Below, piece after piece: positions 37,823-47,604 of a DNA stretch of 64,000 bases (position 1 is the stretch's first letter; each line of letters begins with the position of its first letter). Origin of the DNA: Sphingobacterium haloxyli (GTDB lineage: Bacteria; Bacteroidota; Bacteroidia; Sphingobacteriales; Sphingobacteriaceae); the NCBI RefSeq assembly GCF_002980525.1, contig NZ_PVBQ01000004.1, positions 186,001-250,000 on the forward strand, written 5' to 3'. Position numbers and translations under genes: made by a program. The notes below the pieces were generated by a model that saw only the letters and a program-made list of their open reading frames with translations, was not told the DNA's origin and did no database searches.

Positions 37823-39784
37823 ATGAAAAGGATATTGTCATTAACAACTGTTTTTGCCATTTGCGGAACTTTTCTTTTTGCCCAAAATGCAATTGATCTG
37901 CAGGTGCAATTAGATAAGGCTTCCGGGAAAATATCGCCACATATGTGGGGAATATTTTTTGAAGATATTAATATGGGCGCCGATGGCGGAATATATGCGG
38001 AATTAGTGAAAAACCGCTCTTTTGAGTTTGACCATCCAATGATGGGGTGGAAACGTCTGGGAAAGGTACCGGAAGGTACTTTCTTAATTGTCAACGACGG
38101 TCGGCGCAAGGGTAATCCCCGTTCGTTGAAAATACATAAAGCTGCCGACATCAAGATAGGTTTGCAAAACGAAGGATTTAGAGGTATGGGGGTAAAACAA
38201 GGAAATGATTATGAATTTTCGTTGCTTTATCGACAGGCATCTCCAGGCATGCAGGTGAAGGTGGAGTTGCTGAACGAAAATGACAAGGTGATAGGTACCG
38301 CGGCGTTGCCATTGTCCGAAGGAGCAAACTGGCAATCGGGCGCTGTCGTATTTACATCGGCAGAAACTTCGCCAAAGGGAAAACTAAATGTTTGGTTTGA
38401 GGGAGCAGGCGATGTGGAAGCTGATATGTTGTCACTTTTCCCGAAAGACACATGGAAAGGTAGGTCTAAAGGGCTAAGAAAAGATATGGTGCAGATATTG
38501 GCGGACATGAACCCCGATTTTCTCCGTTTCCCGGGTGGGTGTATTGTAGAAGGAAGAGATCTAGCCAATCGATTCCAGTGGAAAAAAACCGTAGGTCCGA
38601 TCGAAGAAAGAGAACTTATCATCAACCGCTGGAATACAGAATTTAACCACCGGCTAACCCCGGATTATTTTCAAACATTTGGACTTGGGTTTTATGAATA
38701 TTTCTTATTGGCAGAAGATATCGGTGCCGAAGCAGTACCGATTCTAAATTGTGGGATGGCCTGCCAATTTAACACGGGGGAGGTGGTTCCGCTGGACGAA
38801 TTGGACGAATACGTTCAAGATGCATTAGATCTGATAGAATTTGCTAACGGTGACACGAGCACACCGTGGGGCAAGCTACGTGCCGAAATGGGACATCCTG
38901 AACCTTTCTATTTAAAAAAGTTGGGTGTTGGTAACGAAAACTGGGGGCCGCAGTACATTGAAAGACTCGCCGTATTCCACGAAATACTGCAGGAAAAGCA
39001 TCCCGAGATTGAAATCATAGCCAGTTCGGGAACTGACCCTGAAGGTGAGCGATTTGAGTTTCTGGACGGAAAACTCCGCACGATGAACATTGATATTGTA
39101 GATGAACACTATTATCGCCCACCGGCATGGTTTCTCTCAAGCGCCGACCGGTATGATGATTACGATCGTAATGGCCCTAAGATTTTTGCAGGAGAATACG
39201 CGTCGCATACGACACGTCCGAACGGACCAGGAAGAAGCACTTGGGAGGCGGCTTTGTCGGAGGCGGCTTTCTTAACAGGACTGGAACGAAACGGAGATGT
39301 GGTAACCATGGCCTCCTATGCGCCTTTGTTTGGTCATGTAGATGGCTGGCAATGGTCACCTGATCTCATCTGGGTCGATAATCTGAATGTATACGGCACA
39401 CCGAGTTATCATGTACAGAAATTATATTCGTTACATAAGGGAACCGACATTCTACCCGTGAAGAGAGACGGTCAAAATGTGACAGGTCAAGACAGCTTAT
39501 ACGCGTCTGCTGTTTACGATGCCGATACGAAGGAACTGATCATAAAATTAGTCAATTATAACGACCAACCGATAGACGCCAACTTTCAACTGGATACGAA
39601 GAAAAAGATAAACGGGGACGCAATAAAGATTACATTGGCAAACGAAAATCTTGACGTGGCCAATAGCTTGGAAGAACCACTGAAAATACAACCGCAAACA
39701 ACGCAGGTAACGTATAAAGGCAAAACAATTAAAGATACATTTCTTCCCTATTCGTTCACCGTGATTAAAGTGCCGGTGAAATAA
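37823..39784 (+). CDS. Alpha-L-arabinofuranosidase, GH51, long form with carbohydrate-binding-like domain
   Basis: Second GH51 of the operon. Signal peptide ends near TFLFAQ. A beta-sandwich (about 70-205) is inserted before or around the barrel as in long GH51 enzymes (HMWGIFFEDINMGADGGIYA at the start, LRFPGGCIVEG in the barrel). Acid/base Glu372 in GVGNENWGPQ and nucleophile Glu458 in IFAGEYASH are visible. ATG 37823 is preferred to 37808 because it directly begins the signal peptide. About 653 aa. A hairpin terminator follows. Confidence 0.93.
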   Translation: MKRILSLTTVFAICGTFLFAQNAIDLQVQLDKASGKISPHMWGIFFEDINMGADGGIYAELVKNRSFEFDHPMMGWKRLGKVPEGTFLIVNDGRRKGNPRSLKIHKAADIKIGLQNEGFRGMGVKQGNDYEFSLLYRQASPGMQVKVELLNENDKVIGTAALPLSEGANWQSGAVVFTSAETSPKGKLNVWFEGAGDVEADMLSLFPKDTWKGRSKGLRKDMVQILADMNPDFLRFPGGCIVEGRDLANRFQWKKTVGPIEERELIINRWNTEFNHRLTPDYFQTFGLGFYEYFLLAEDIGAEAVPILNCGMACQFNTGEVVPLDELDEYVQDALDLIEFANGDTSTPWGKLRAEMGHPEPFYLKKLGVGNENWGPQYIERLAVFHEILQEKHPEIEIIASSGTDPEGERFEFLDGKLRTMNIDIVDEHYYRPPAWFLSSADRYDDYDRNGPKIFAGEYASHTTRPNGPGRSTWEAALSEAAFLTGLERNGDVVTMASYAPLFGHVDGWQWSPDLIWVDNLNVYGTPSYHVQKLYSLHKGTDILPVKRDGQNVTGQDSLYASAVYDADTKELIIKLVNYNDQPIDANFQLDTKKKINGDAIKITLANENLDVANSLEEPLKIQPQTTQVTYKGKTIKDTFLPYSFTVIKVPVK

Positions 39785-39804
39785 TAATAGCATTATATCA
39801 TGTG

Positions 39805-39835
39805 AACAGGCTGTATCCATAAGGTACAGCCTGTT
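39805..39835 (+). terminator. Hairpin terminator after the GH51 pair
   Basis: Perfect 11-bp stem (39805-39815 with 39825-39835, AACAGGCTGTA arms) with a 9-base loop, followed by a T-rich stretch (TTCCATTTT), about 20 bases after the GH51 stop. Confidence 0.7.
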
Positions 39836-39942
39836 TCCATTTTGTGCGGTCAAATTCCAGATATACCCTAATGATGTTATCGGTTGTCCCGCACTATCGT
39901 GTAGTTGCTTGCCGAAAAGGCGTTTCTATTCTACCAGCGAAT

Positions 39943-40320
39943 GTAATTGTTTTCTCAAAAGACGTAATTGGTTTAGCAGATCATATAGTTGTTTTAGTAG
40001 AAAGGGAAGCTAATTTGTCAGGGGATGTAGCTGTTTTTGCAAAAGAAGTAATTGTTTTCTCAAAAGACTTAATTGGTTGAGCAGATCATATAGTTGTTTT
40101 AACAGAAAGTGAAACTAATTTGTCAGGGAATGTAGCTGTTTTTGTAAAAGAAGTAGTTGTTTTTGTAAAAGGCGTAATTGCTTTCTCAAAAGACTTAATT
40201 AGTTTAGCAGATCACATAGTTGTTTTAGTAGAAAGTGAAGCTAATTTGTCAGGAGATGTAGCTGTTTTTGTAAAAGACATAGGCGTTTTCCCAAAAGACA
40301 TAACTGTTTTATCTCGCATC
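39943..40320. repeat. Eighteen consecutive 21-bp repeat units with higher-order order
   Basis: Eighteen units of exactly 21 bases, consensus like GTAATTGTTTTCTCAAAAGAC. A module of four distinct units starting GCAGATCA recurs at 39976, 40081 and 40207 (distances 105 and 126, both multiples of 21). Plus strand: one frame encodes heptapeptides such as VIVFSKD, VAVFVKE and EANLSGD, broken by one TGA at 40078 (TTA in sister units). Minus strand: another frame encodes LLxKQLx heptads like a coiled coil, broken by TAG in each module copy and one TAA. No ribosome site or convincing gene end is seen. Either a decayed repeat-protein gene or a minisatellite; coding status is unresolved. Confidence 0.85.
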
Positions 40321-40485
40321 TTTTCAAGATTATAATGCTAGAAAAGTGCCTTCATGGCATTGTAAGCCTCAGTTTCTCTTCATTTTGTCATTCAAAATAA
40401 CGTCTAAAAGTCCATATTTGTGCCAATTTTTTCGGGATACGTTGGAGAATAGTATGGAAAAGACCGACAGACGCCGTTTTGCTTT

Positions 40486-42984
40486 CTAATCCAGTTGGAT
40501 CTCTAAATCCGCCGACTTTAACCAGGGGGCAGTAAATCTCGCTACAATCTTTTCATTGGGTTCGCCGTTTGCCTGTATATAAACAATCATTTTGCCGTGG
40601 TAGGCACGTTGCTTGTTGTCGGTGTAATCACCCATATCGGCATTGTTTCCTGCTTCCATACCGAGCAAACGACCATGGCCAACCAGCTGGCAGGTTATCT
40701 CATCTTCTGCTAATACCACCGGAAGGCCATCCTCATCGACAATCTGTAGCTCAATCTGCGCTAAACCTCCGTTTGCTCGTACGGTTGTCTTACTCGATTG
40801 GAGTATCTGGATAGCTTGTGGTCTTTTGCTAGATTGTATACGATGACGGGTTATTTCCTGATTATCTGTGTTCAATCCGACTACCTCTAGTATCCCCGCA
40901 GTATAGGGGATATCCCAGTGGATAATTCCGTACTCGTCATTGTATTCTTTAGCCGCTCCGACAACTTTTCCGTTGAGTTCTAACCGCGCTCTTTTTGCGT
41001 TGGTATAACAAACGACACGTATCTGTTGACCCTCTTGATAGTTCCATACCGGCCAGGCATCCATCGATGGTGCCTGATCTTTACGTTGACCCTGTTCGGC
41101 CTCCAGTCGGGACCAAACATCCGTTGCAGCTCCACCTCCCTGTAATGGATAGGTACCTAGGTAGGCCATCGGTTTTGCCGACCAGAGTGCTTGGCGGAAA
41201 TATCCACGGGGTTTTGTAAAACCGGCAAAGTCCAATAGGCCGGAATAGAAACCTCGAGAAGGCCAACGGCCCGATTCACCTAAATAATCGATACCCGTCC
41301 ACAGAAATTGTCCGAAGATATGCTCGTTATCTCTAACGGCTTTCCATGCGCCCATGTCGTGGCGGTTTTCACTTCCATAGATGATACGCCCGGGATAGCG
41401 TTCATGATCTTGGTGATAAAGGCTTTCGGTATAATTATAGCCGGCGATATCCAATGCGCCTGGATATGCCGTTTCATTGGACATGGCAACACCGGCTAGT
41501 CCGGCTGTTACCGGACGGCTGCTGTCGTATTTGCGGACAAACGACGCAAGACGTTTGGCTATCGTTCCTAACCGCGTGGCGTCGGGTGCATCTTTCTTAT
41601 ATCCGCCGAATATAGGCTGTGTAAACCCACTTTCTGTACGGCCATCGAGTATAGGGTGCGAATAGGGGTCGTTGGGATAATCGACTTCGTTTCCTATGCT
41701 CCAAGCAAAAATAGAAAGGTGGTTGCGATCTCGTTTTACCATGTCTGCCAGATCTTTTTCGCCCCACTCTTCAAAGAAATCATACGAGCCCTGGAATCCG
41801 GGTGTTCCTACATTCCAACCTTCCAGCCACTTTCTTTTGGGATATTCCCATTCATCATAAGCTTCATTCATCACCAATAGTCCCAATTCGTCACACAATG
41901 TATATAGGGAAGGGGCTTGGGGATTGTGGCTGGTACGGATGGCGTTAACACCCAATTCTTTCAAGGCCAACAAACGGCGACGCCAAACTTCAGGGTAGAC
42001 TTCAGCGCCTAATACGCCGGCATCGTGATGTATACAAACACCTTTCATTTTCATCCACTGACCGTTAAGCGCAAACCCTTTATTGGGGTCGAATGTAAAG
42101 GTTCGGAATCCTGTTTTTACTTCGGACTCATCTACTTGTTGATTGCCTTGGAGTACCCGGGTACGTAGGGTGTAGAGGTCTGGGTGTTCCAGATCCCATA
42201 ATTGTGGATTCTTGACTTCCAACGTTGTTTTGATTTCATCTCGGGCGCCGCCTGCGAGCGTGACCTTGGATGTTTTTTTTGCTACGAGATCGCCATTTGG
42301 AGCAACTAGCTCATTTACGATGGAGAGCGTAGCGGGGGCCTCCGATTCGTTATGTACGGCGGTCTGCACGTGCATCGTACCGCGGTCCCTTTTCACTTCG
42401 GGATAAGCGTATACGCCCCATTGATCTAAATGAACGGGATTTGCGCGTACTAGCCATACGTCGCGATATATTCCTGATCCGGTGTACCATCGGGAATCGG
42501 CATCTTGGCTGTGATCTACTTTTACGGCTATGGCGTTTTCTTCTCCGTATTTGATGTATGGGGTAATGTCGTAACTGAACGATATATAACCGTTCGGGCG
42601 TTTTCCAACCGACTTTCCATTAACAAATACTTCGCTGCGGTTGTATACGCCTTCAAAGTAAATATAAAGCTTTTGTCCGCTGTCTTGCTGAGGAATGGTG
42701 ACGTTTTTTCTATACCATCCGATGCCTCCGGGAAGGTATCCGGTGGCGCTAGCTAGGGTAGGGCTTAGAGGCTGTTTAACGCTCCAGTCGTGCGGGAGTT
42801 GGACTCTTCGCCAGGATCGGTCGAGCTGATGTTGTAGGGCTGCACTGTCGATCTCGCCCAGATGAAAATGCCAGTTTGTGTTTATTTTTTCGGCCTGGCC
42901 GAATCCAGGTTGAGAAAAAAGGAGCTGTGGAATACAGCATGACATCAATATTGTCGATGCCAGATAAGATGCTATTTTTATCAT
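40486..42984 (-). CDS. Beta-galactosidase-like glycoside hydrolase, GH2
   Basis: Signal peptide, then the GH2 layout: jelly-roll sugar-binding domain (about 35-200, GGIGWYRKNVTIP, GSGIYRDVWLV), immunoglobulin-like domain, TIM barrel (about 310-600) with acid/base Glu433 in IGNEVDYP and nucleophile Glu539 in GSENRHD, then C-terminal beta domains (DUF4982-like). 832 aa. Last gene of a three-gene minus operon with 7-8-base gaps. Beta-galactosidase is the likeliest activity in an arabinogalactan setting; other GH2 activities (for example beta-glucuronidase) are possible. Confidence 0.9.
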   Translation of the reverse strand: MIKIASYLASTILMSCCIPQLLFSQPGFGQAEKINTNWHFHLGEIDSAALQHQLDRSWRRVQLPHDWSVKQPLSPTLASATGYLPGGIGWYRKNVTIPQQDSGQKLYIYFEGVYNRSEVFVNGKSVGKRPNGYISFSYDITPYIKYGEENAIAVKVDHSQDADSRWYTGSGIYRDVWLVRANPVHLDQWGVYAYPEVKRDRGTMHVQTAVHNESEAPATLSIVNELVAPNGDLVAKKTSKVTLAGGARDEIKTTLEVKNPQLWDLEHPDLYTLRTRVLQGNQQVDESEVKTGFRTFTFDPNKGFALNGQWMKMKGVCIHHDAGVLGAEVYPEVWRRRLLALKELGVNAIRTSHNPQAPSLYTLCDELGLLVMNEAYDEWEYPKRKWLEGWNVGTPGFQGSYDFFEEWGEKDLADMVKRDRNHLSIFAWSIGNEVDYPNDPYSHPILDGRTESGFTQPIFGGYKKDAPDATRLGTIAKRLASFVRKYDSSRPVTAGLAGVAMSNETAYPGALDIAGYNYTESLYHQDHERYPGRIIYGSENRHDMGAWKAVRDNEHIFGQFLWTGIDYLGESGRWPSRGFYSGLLDFAGFTKPRGYFRQALWSAKPMAYLGTYPLQGGGAATDVWSRLEAEQGQRKDQAPSMDAWPVWNYQEGQQIRVVCYTNAKRARLELNGKVVGAAKEYNDEYGIIHWDIPYTAGILEVVGLNTDNQEITRHRIQSSKRPQAIQILQSSKTTVRANGGLAQIELQIVDEDGLPVVLAEDEITCQLVGHGRLLGMEAGNNADMGDYTDNKQRAYHGKMIVYIQANGEPNEKIVARFTAPWLKSADLEIQLD

Positions 42985-42991
42985 AATATGT

Positions 42992-44866
42992 TTATTTCCT
43001 ACTTGCTTTTATTTCATCCTGCGATAAGGCGCGTTTATATATTTGTATGTCATCGATAGTTCCATGATATCTACCAAGCATTACCTCGGACAGCGACAAC
43101 CCGGTTATTTCTATATTCTGGTCGATAAGCCCGTTGATATACGTTTTCAAGAGGCTTTTTTCGTAGGTTATTACCAATTGGAAAGTATCCAATTTTGTGG
43201 GGGGATACCACTGTCCGCCTGTTCCTCTGTTTTTTGTTTTCCATATGTCGGCGGTTCCTAATACATTGCTGCTTTTGTAGGTGTTGTTTTTAATCTCCAG
43301 ATAAGGTTTAGGGCGTTCGCTCTTTTCAAGTCCGTAAACAAAGGCGTTGGTCTCTATTATTTTACCGTAGTAAGCGTCATGATCGATTGATAAGGTCATC
43401 ACGATACTAAATTGTTTGGATTTTGCCAGGCGGATGTTCTCGCTATGTTCGACGGAAATTTTACCGGGATTTTGCTGTAGAGCCTTTTCTTTTGTGAGGT
43501 TGATGTTGTTAGTCGGAATAGACATAGTTGTATGTATCTCCGTAGGATAGCCTTTTGGGCGTGACGAACTGACGATCCAATCATAATAGTCGCCATGCAT
43601 CCAAGTTAATCTCAGGTCGTCTTTTGTGTGTGCAATAGCGAAAGGACGGATATTGTTTTTAGGTGAGTCAAATGTGAGCTGTTTGCTGGATGACAGCTTT
43701 CCTTCTGGATCTACCGTAAACTTTTTCAGTTCGTATACGTTGCCGTGTTTGCCACTGACCGGCACCGAGCCATAAATGATAGCTGGATCGGTTTTGTCGA
43801 TAGCCATGCCGCCACTATAGCACTTCTCGATATCGGGTGTTTGATGAAAGTGCCCCCCTGCATGGGACAGATAGGTCTTTTGCCATTCACGCCCGTTCCA
43901 TCTAGCATAATAATAGTCGTGCTTCTTCTTATCTTCACTAATTCGTACCATGGCAATAACAGGTTTGTCTTTATCCTGCACGGAGATTTCCCATAACCAA
44001 TTTCGGAAAGGTGCATCTTCCACAACAGCATCAGGATACCTGTTTTTATAAGCAGGGGTGGCGTCTACTTCGTGTAATGTTCCGCTTCCAATGGTGGCTA
44101 GTGTTTCTCCTTTAATATCTTTCAATCCGAATGTATGGATATCAACATAGTTAAAATAGATATAGTTGACGGCCTGATTGTCTGGATGGGTGGTCGTATA
44201 AGCTAAGTATATTTTGTCTTTGCCATTGGACATGTATTTTGTATATGGTCTAACGCCACCTTTTCCTTTTTGGGACTGCACAATCTGATAGGGGCCACGA
44301 TCAAATTCAACAACATCATTTTTATCAGGTAAGGTTAGGCGGGCGATTGTTGGGTGCCAGCCTAATCCACGCCAACATAGATAAATATGATTGGGGTCGT
44401 CGGAAAGGATAAATGGTGATGGATATGTGGTGTTGTGATCCGTCTCTAACCTGACTTCTCGTCCTAAGGTCGTGATATCGCCGGGTTTTTGGGAAATGCG
44501 GTAATAAAAACAGCGCTCATCGGTGTGGCGTGAATAGAAAACCATGACGCGCTCATCGGGTAGTACCAGAAAGGTCGGATTGTTGTGGTCATCCGGTTGG
44601 AACCATGAGCGAATCAATACTTCGTTCGTCGTATTGGTAAGATGGTTGATTTGGGTCGCTTTGATATGACCATGTATATCGATATAACCGACATAGGTTG
44701 CATTGATCGTTCCGTTTCTGTTTTCATACGAAATAGCACGGGGATCAGCGAACCAACACCAAGCTCCTTCTTCGGTGAGCGTGTTTGTCTGTATCGCATC
44801 TTGTCCGTGCGCCGCTATATATAAAACCAGACAGATTATCGACAGAAAATATCCTTTCGTTTTCAT
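42992..44866 (-). CDS. BNR_4 repeat protein with C-terminal LamG-like domain
   Basis: Secreted (signal peptide to about IAAHGQ). Residues about 30-430 form a seven-bladed-type BNR_4 propeller (GAWCWFADPRAISYE, DDHNNPTFLVLPDERVMVFY, GHFHQTPDIEKCYSGGMAID); residues about 450-620 form a concanavalin/LamG-like sandwich (LGRYHGTIDDIQIYKRALSQ). BNR_4 propellers occur in glycan-active enzymes, including lyases, and in binding proteins; no activity can be assigned here. It lies between the GH43/GH51 fusion and GH2 in one operon, so it acts on the same polymer. 624 aa. Confidence 0.8.
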   Translation of the reverse strand: MKTKGYFLSIICLVLYIAAHGQDAIQTNTLTEEGAWCWFADPRAISYENRNGTINATYVGYIDIHGHIKATQINHLTNTTNEVLIRSWFQPDDHNNPTFLVLPDERVMVFYSRHTDERCFYYRISQKPGDITTLGREVRLETDHNTTYPSPFILSDDPNHIYLCWRGLGWHPTIARLTLPDKNDVVEFDRGPYQIVQSQKGKGGVRPYTKYMSNGKDKIYLAYTTTHPDNQAVNYIYFNYVDIHTFGLKDIKGETLATIGSGTLHEVDATPAYKNRYPDAVVEDAPFRNWLWEISVQDKDKPVIAMVRISEDKKKHDYYYARWNGREWQKTYLSHAGGHFHQTPDIEKCYSGGMAIDKTDPAIIYGSVPVSGKHGNVYELKKFTVDPEGKLSSSKQLTFDSPKNNIRPFAIAHTKDDLRLTWMHGDYYDWIVSSSRPKGYPTEIHTTMSIPTNNINLTKEKALQQNPGKISVEHSENIRLAKSKQFSIVMTLSIDHDAYYGKIIETNAFVYGLEKSERPKPYLEIKNNTYKSSNVLGTADIWKTKNRGTGGQWYPPTKLDTFQLVITYEKSLLKTYINGLIDQNIEITGLSLSEVMLGRYHGTIDDIQIYKRALSQDEIKASRK

Positions 44867-44872
44867 CGTATT

Positions 44873-47476
44873 TTAGGTTTTCTCTTTAAAACGGATGACT
44901 GTCAACGAGTATGGTTTTAGTTTGAAGTCATCTAAATTGACTGTGGCGTGGATCGGTTTTGCGTCTTTATCCGCGGGTGTTCCAGAAAGTATGGTAGCGT
45001 CGATGTTTTCGCTATCAACAGCTAGTTCGGAGATATTCGATTCCACATCAACTTCTACTGGTAGTAAGTTGACCAGCTTCATGATAATATCGCCTGAAAC
45101 CTCATCGCGTACGATCGATTTTCCTATGCGCTTCCGCACATTGTCATCGCTGTTATTTAATTGGAGATCGCTAAAAATGTATGCATTGCCCGCATGTTGT
45201 CCGAATAATTGCTGTACGTAGTATCCCACGGTTGGTTTCACCTCGGTATTGTCAAAGTAAATGAGGTCTGGGTTCCATTGCGTGTTACCTATTTTGGCCA
45301 AAAGAGGGGCATAGGATGTCATGGCGACGATATCGCCATTACGCTCGATATTGCAAAGATGGAGCGCTTCTGCCAATGCTGTTTCGATGGTACTGGCCCG
45401 GCCAGGGATATGGGCGGCGTACTCGCCGAGATATACTTTGGCTTTGGAGCGGTCATATTTGTCGTAAAAATCCTGATTGTGGATATACCAACCTGGTGGA
45501 TTATAGTAGTGTTCGTCCATATAAGGTACGTGTAGTTTCGTGGCTAGTTTCCATCCTTCGACATAGTCGGTCCCTTCGTAAAAAGGTCCCGCTGTCCCGA
45601 TAACGTGGATTTCAGGGTATTTCTCTTTAATCGCGTCGTATATCATGGTGAAGCGTTCTTCGAAAATATCCGTGATAAGGTCCTCATTCCCAACGCCGAT
45701 ATACTTCAGATTGAAGGGCTCAGGGTGGCCGGCTTCCGCTCTCTTCTTTCCCCACACGGTATGTACATCACCATTGGCATATTCGATTAGATCAAGGATG
45801 TCTTGTACATAATCGCCCATTTCCTCCATTGGAATACCACATTGCTGCCCAGCAAGCGGGTGACCATTGTGCGCGGAATTCTGACAAGGGACGCCGGCAG
45901 CGACAACGGGGATCGGTTCTGCACCAAGATCTTCGCAAAACTGGAAGTATTCGAAATAACCTAGACCGTAGGACTGGTGATAGCCCCATAAATTTCGTTG
46001 GGGTTTACGGGTCTCGAGCGGTCCGATGGTATGTTTCCAGTGGTAGATATTCTCGATGCCGTTCCCATGTGCAACACAGCCACCCGGAAAACGGACAAAA
46101 CGAGGTTTCATATCGGCAATGGCTTGCGCCAGATCTGCACGGAGTCCATTTCTACGATTGCGAAATGTGTTTTGGGGAAATAGGGAAACCATATCAAGAT
46201 TTACTTTACCCGCTTCTTGCAGTTGGATGACCAATTTTGCGTTTTCAGCTGTAACAGTGGGTATTACGGTCAGTTCGTGCTTTTTCCAAGCCTTTGTTAA
46301 TCGTTTGATCGTGGCTTGACCTATTGTTTTTCCATTGGCGTCTTCGAGTCGTATTAGGAGGTTGGCTATGTTGGCCTCCGGAGCACGTGCAAATAACGAA
46401 AGGTTGTATTTTTCGTTTGCTCGGACAGCGATGCCACCAAAACCTTCGTTATAGAGCCCGCCACCAGCGCTTGCTTCTACTGTAACGTAGTGTTTGTTGT
46501 TGATATGGATAGGCGAGACGGTGTCGATAGATAATTTGCTATGGGCATCGTAGACGTTCCAGGCCGTCAGGTTATCCCATTCTTTTCGGATATTCGGGGA
46601 GTATTCAAACCCACGGTTTTGAATGAGCTCGGCATATAGGCCGCCATCGGCAGCATAGTTTATATCTTCAAAGAAGATACCAACCAACAGATCACTTATT
46701 TGTCGCGTGGTATTTTGATTTACGTTAATGGTTGCTTTTACGTCTTTTAACGTGCTAAACCGTTGATCATCGTCTGTCATTCTTTCACTGTTCAATTTCG
46801 TTTTGTATGCAGCTAGTTGTTGAGCTTTGATGACGTTATCTACAGTATGCCAGGCGACTTTGTGAAGTGTTCCGGATTGCTGGCCATCGGGGAGAGCGAC
46901 CTTCTCTGTTCTGGGTAAAAAAACAGTCGCCTTTTTGGCAGGAGAATAGTGCTTAAAGTCTTTGGTCGTTACAAAATAGGCTTGATTATGTTCTTTGTCA
47001 CTTGTCCAGCTAATCGTATACACATCGTTTGTATCATCGTATGCAATCATTGGTTTCAAACAATTTCCGGTCGATAAAACAAGGGGATAGGATTGCCTGT
47101 TCCACGTGAGGAGATCGGTTGAACTGGCATAACCAAAGGCGCCGTCTTCATTATTTAAGCTCCATACACAATGCCAAATCCCGTCGGGCGCGCGAAATAA
47201 AAAAGGATCGATCATTTTTTTCTCCGCTCCCCAGGGACCATAGTCTGATTTTACAAAACTATGCTCTGTACCAACAGGATGCCAGGTCTGTTTATCCAAG
47301 CTCCAGGCTACGTGTAGCCCGTTATGATGATTATTTTTTGCTGCTCCGTAGACAAAAATATACGCGGAATCTGGTTCGTTTGCTAAGAGGAAACTTTGTC
47401 CTGAAAGAAATAGGACCAACACAAAGAAGGAAACAACGGTTTTTTTCGTAAGATATTCGGTATTCATGATGTTCAT
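44873..47476 (-). CDS. GH43-like propeller fused to GH51 alpha-L-arabinofuranosidase
   Basis: A signal peptide (to about SFLLANE) is followed by a short GH43-like five-blade propeller (about 35-215; KKMIDPFLFRAPDGIWHCVW, CLKPMIAYDDTNDVYTISW) and then a complete GH51 enzyme (about 245-867) with acid/base Glu598 in GVGNEDL and nucleophile Glu685 in VYLGEYAAH. The propeller is shorter than a catalytic GH43 and its three acidic residues are not all evident, so it may be a binding domain. 867 aa. First gene of the minus operon; AT-rich motif copy B lies 50 bases upstream. Confidence 0.88.
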   Translation of the reverse strand: MNIMNTEYLTKKTVVSFFVLVLFLSGQSFLLANEPDSAYIFVYGAAKNNHHNGLHVAWSLDKQTWHPVGTEHSFVKSDYGPWGAEKKMIDPFLFRAPDGIWHCVWSLNNEDGAFGYASSTDLLTWNRQSYPLVLSTGNCLKPMIAYDDTNDVYTISWTSDKEHNQAYFVTTKDFKHYSPAKKATVFLPRTEKVALPDGQQSGTLHKVAWHTVDNVIKAQQLAAYKTKLNSERMTDDDQRFSTLKDVKATINVNQNTTRQISDLLVGIFFEDINYAADGGLYAELIQNRGFEYSPNIRKEWDNLTAWNVYDAHSKLSIDTVSPIHINNKHYVTVEASAGGGLYNEGFGGIAVRANEKYNLSLFARAPEANIANLLIRLEDANGKTIGQATIKRLTKAWKKHELTVIPTVTAENAKLVIQLQEAGKVNLDMVSLFPQNTFRNRRNGLRADLAQAIADMKPRFVRFPGGCVAHGNGIENIYHWKHTIGPLETRKPQRNLWGYHQSYGLGYFEYFQFCEDLGAEPIPVVAAGVPCQNSAHNGHPLAGQQCGIPMEEMGDYVQDILDLIEYANGDVHTVWGKKRAEAGHPEPFNLKYIGVGNEDLITDIFEERFTMIYDAIKEKYPEIHVIGTAGPFYEGTDYVEGWKLATKLHVPYMDEHYYNPPGWYIHNQDFYDKYDRSKAKVYLGEYAAHIPGRASTIETALAEALHLCNIERNGDIVAMTSYAPLLAKIGNTQWNPDLIYFDNTEVKPTVGYYVQQLFGQHAGNAYIFSDLQLNNSDDNVRKRIGKSIVRDEVSGDIIMKLVNLLPVEVDVESNISELAVDSENIDATILSGTPADKDAKPIHATVNLDDFKLKPYSLTVIRFKEKT

Positions 47477-47525
47477 TTCAGTTTATAAATACAGCTCGCT
47501 TTGCGAAACGTGGGTTAACTTATCA

Positions 47526-47552
47526 CAAATGTAAAAATAACATTTATTTTTA
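47526..47552 (-). promoter_or_regulatory. AT-rich locus motif copy B with overlapping -7 box
   Basis: On the minus strand TAAAAATAAATGTTATTTT is followed by T and ACATT (47552 down to 47528), identical to copy A apart from one base. The last bases continue into TACATTTG (47533-47526), a good -7 box, so the motif occupies the usual -33 to -14 space, as an activator site would. Upstream of the GH43/GH51-BNR-GH2 operon. Confidence 0.62.
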
Positions 47553-47604
47553 GTGTGGAAATTTTGTGTCAAAATTGTTTAATCTGGTTTCAGTTGATTG
47601 ATTT

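Larger units (their letters stand above)
39785..40485. other. Convergent intergenic region holding the 21-bp repeats
   Basis: 701 bases between the convergent GH51 and GH2 genes. It contains the GH51 terminator and the 21-bp repeat block (39943-40320). The stretch 40321-40485 shows no gene, RNA or clear hairpin that I recognise. Confidence 0.6.

Noticed and set aside
39844..40335. Two plus-strand frames (39844-40080 and 40120-40335) over the 21-bp repeats as genes
   Set aside because: They are parts of one repeat frame split by a TGA, with no ribosome site or promoter; reported as a repeat instead of genes.
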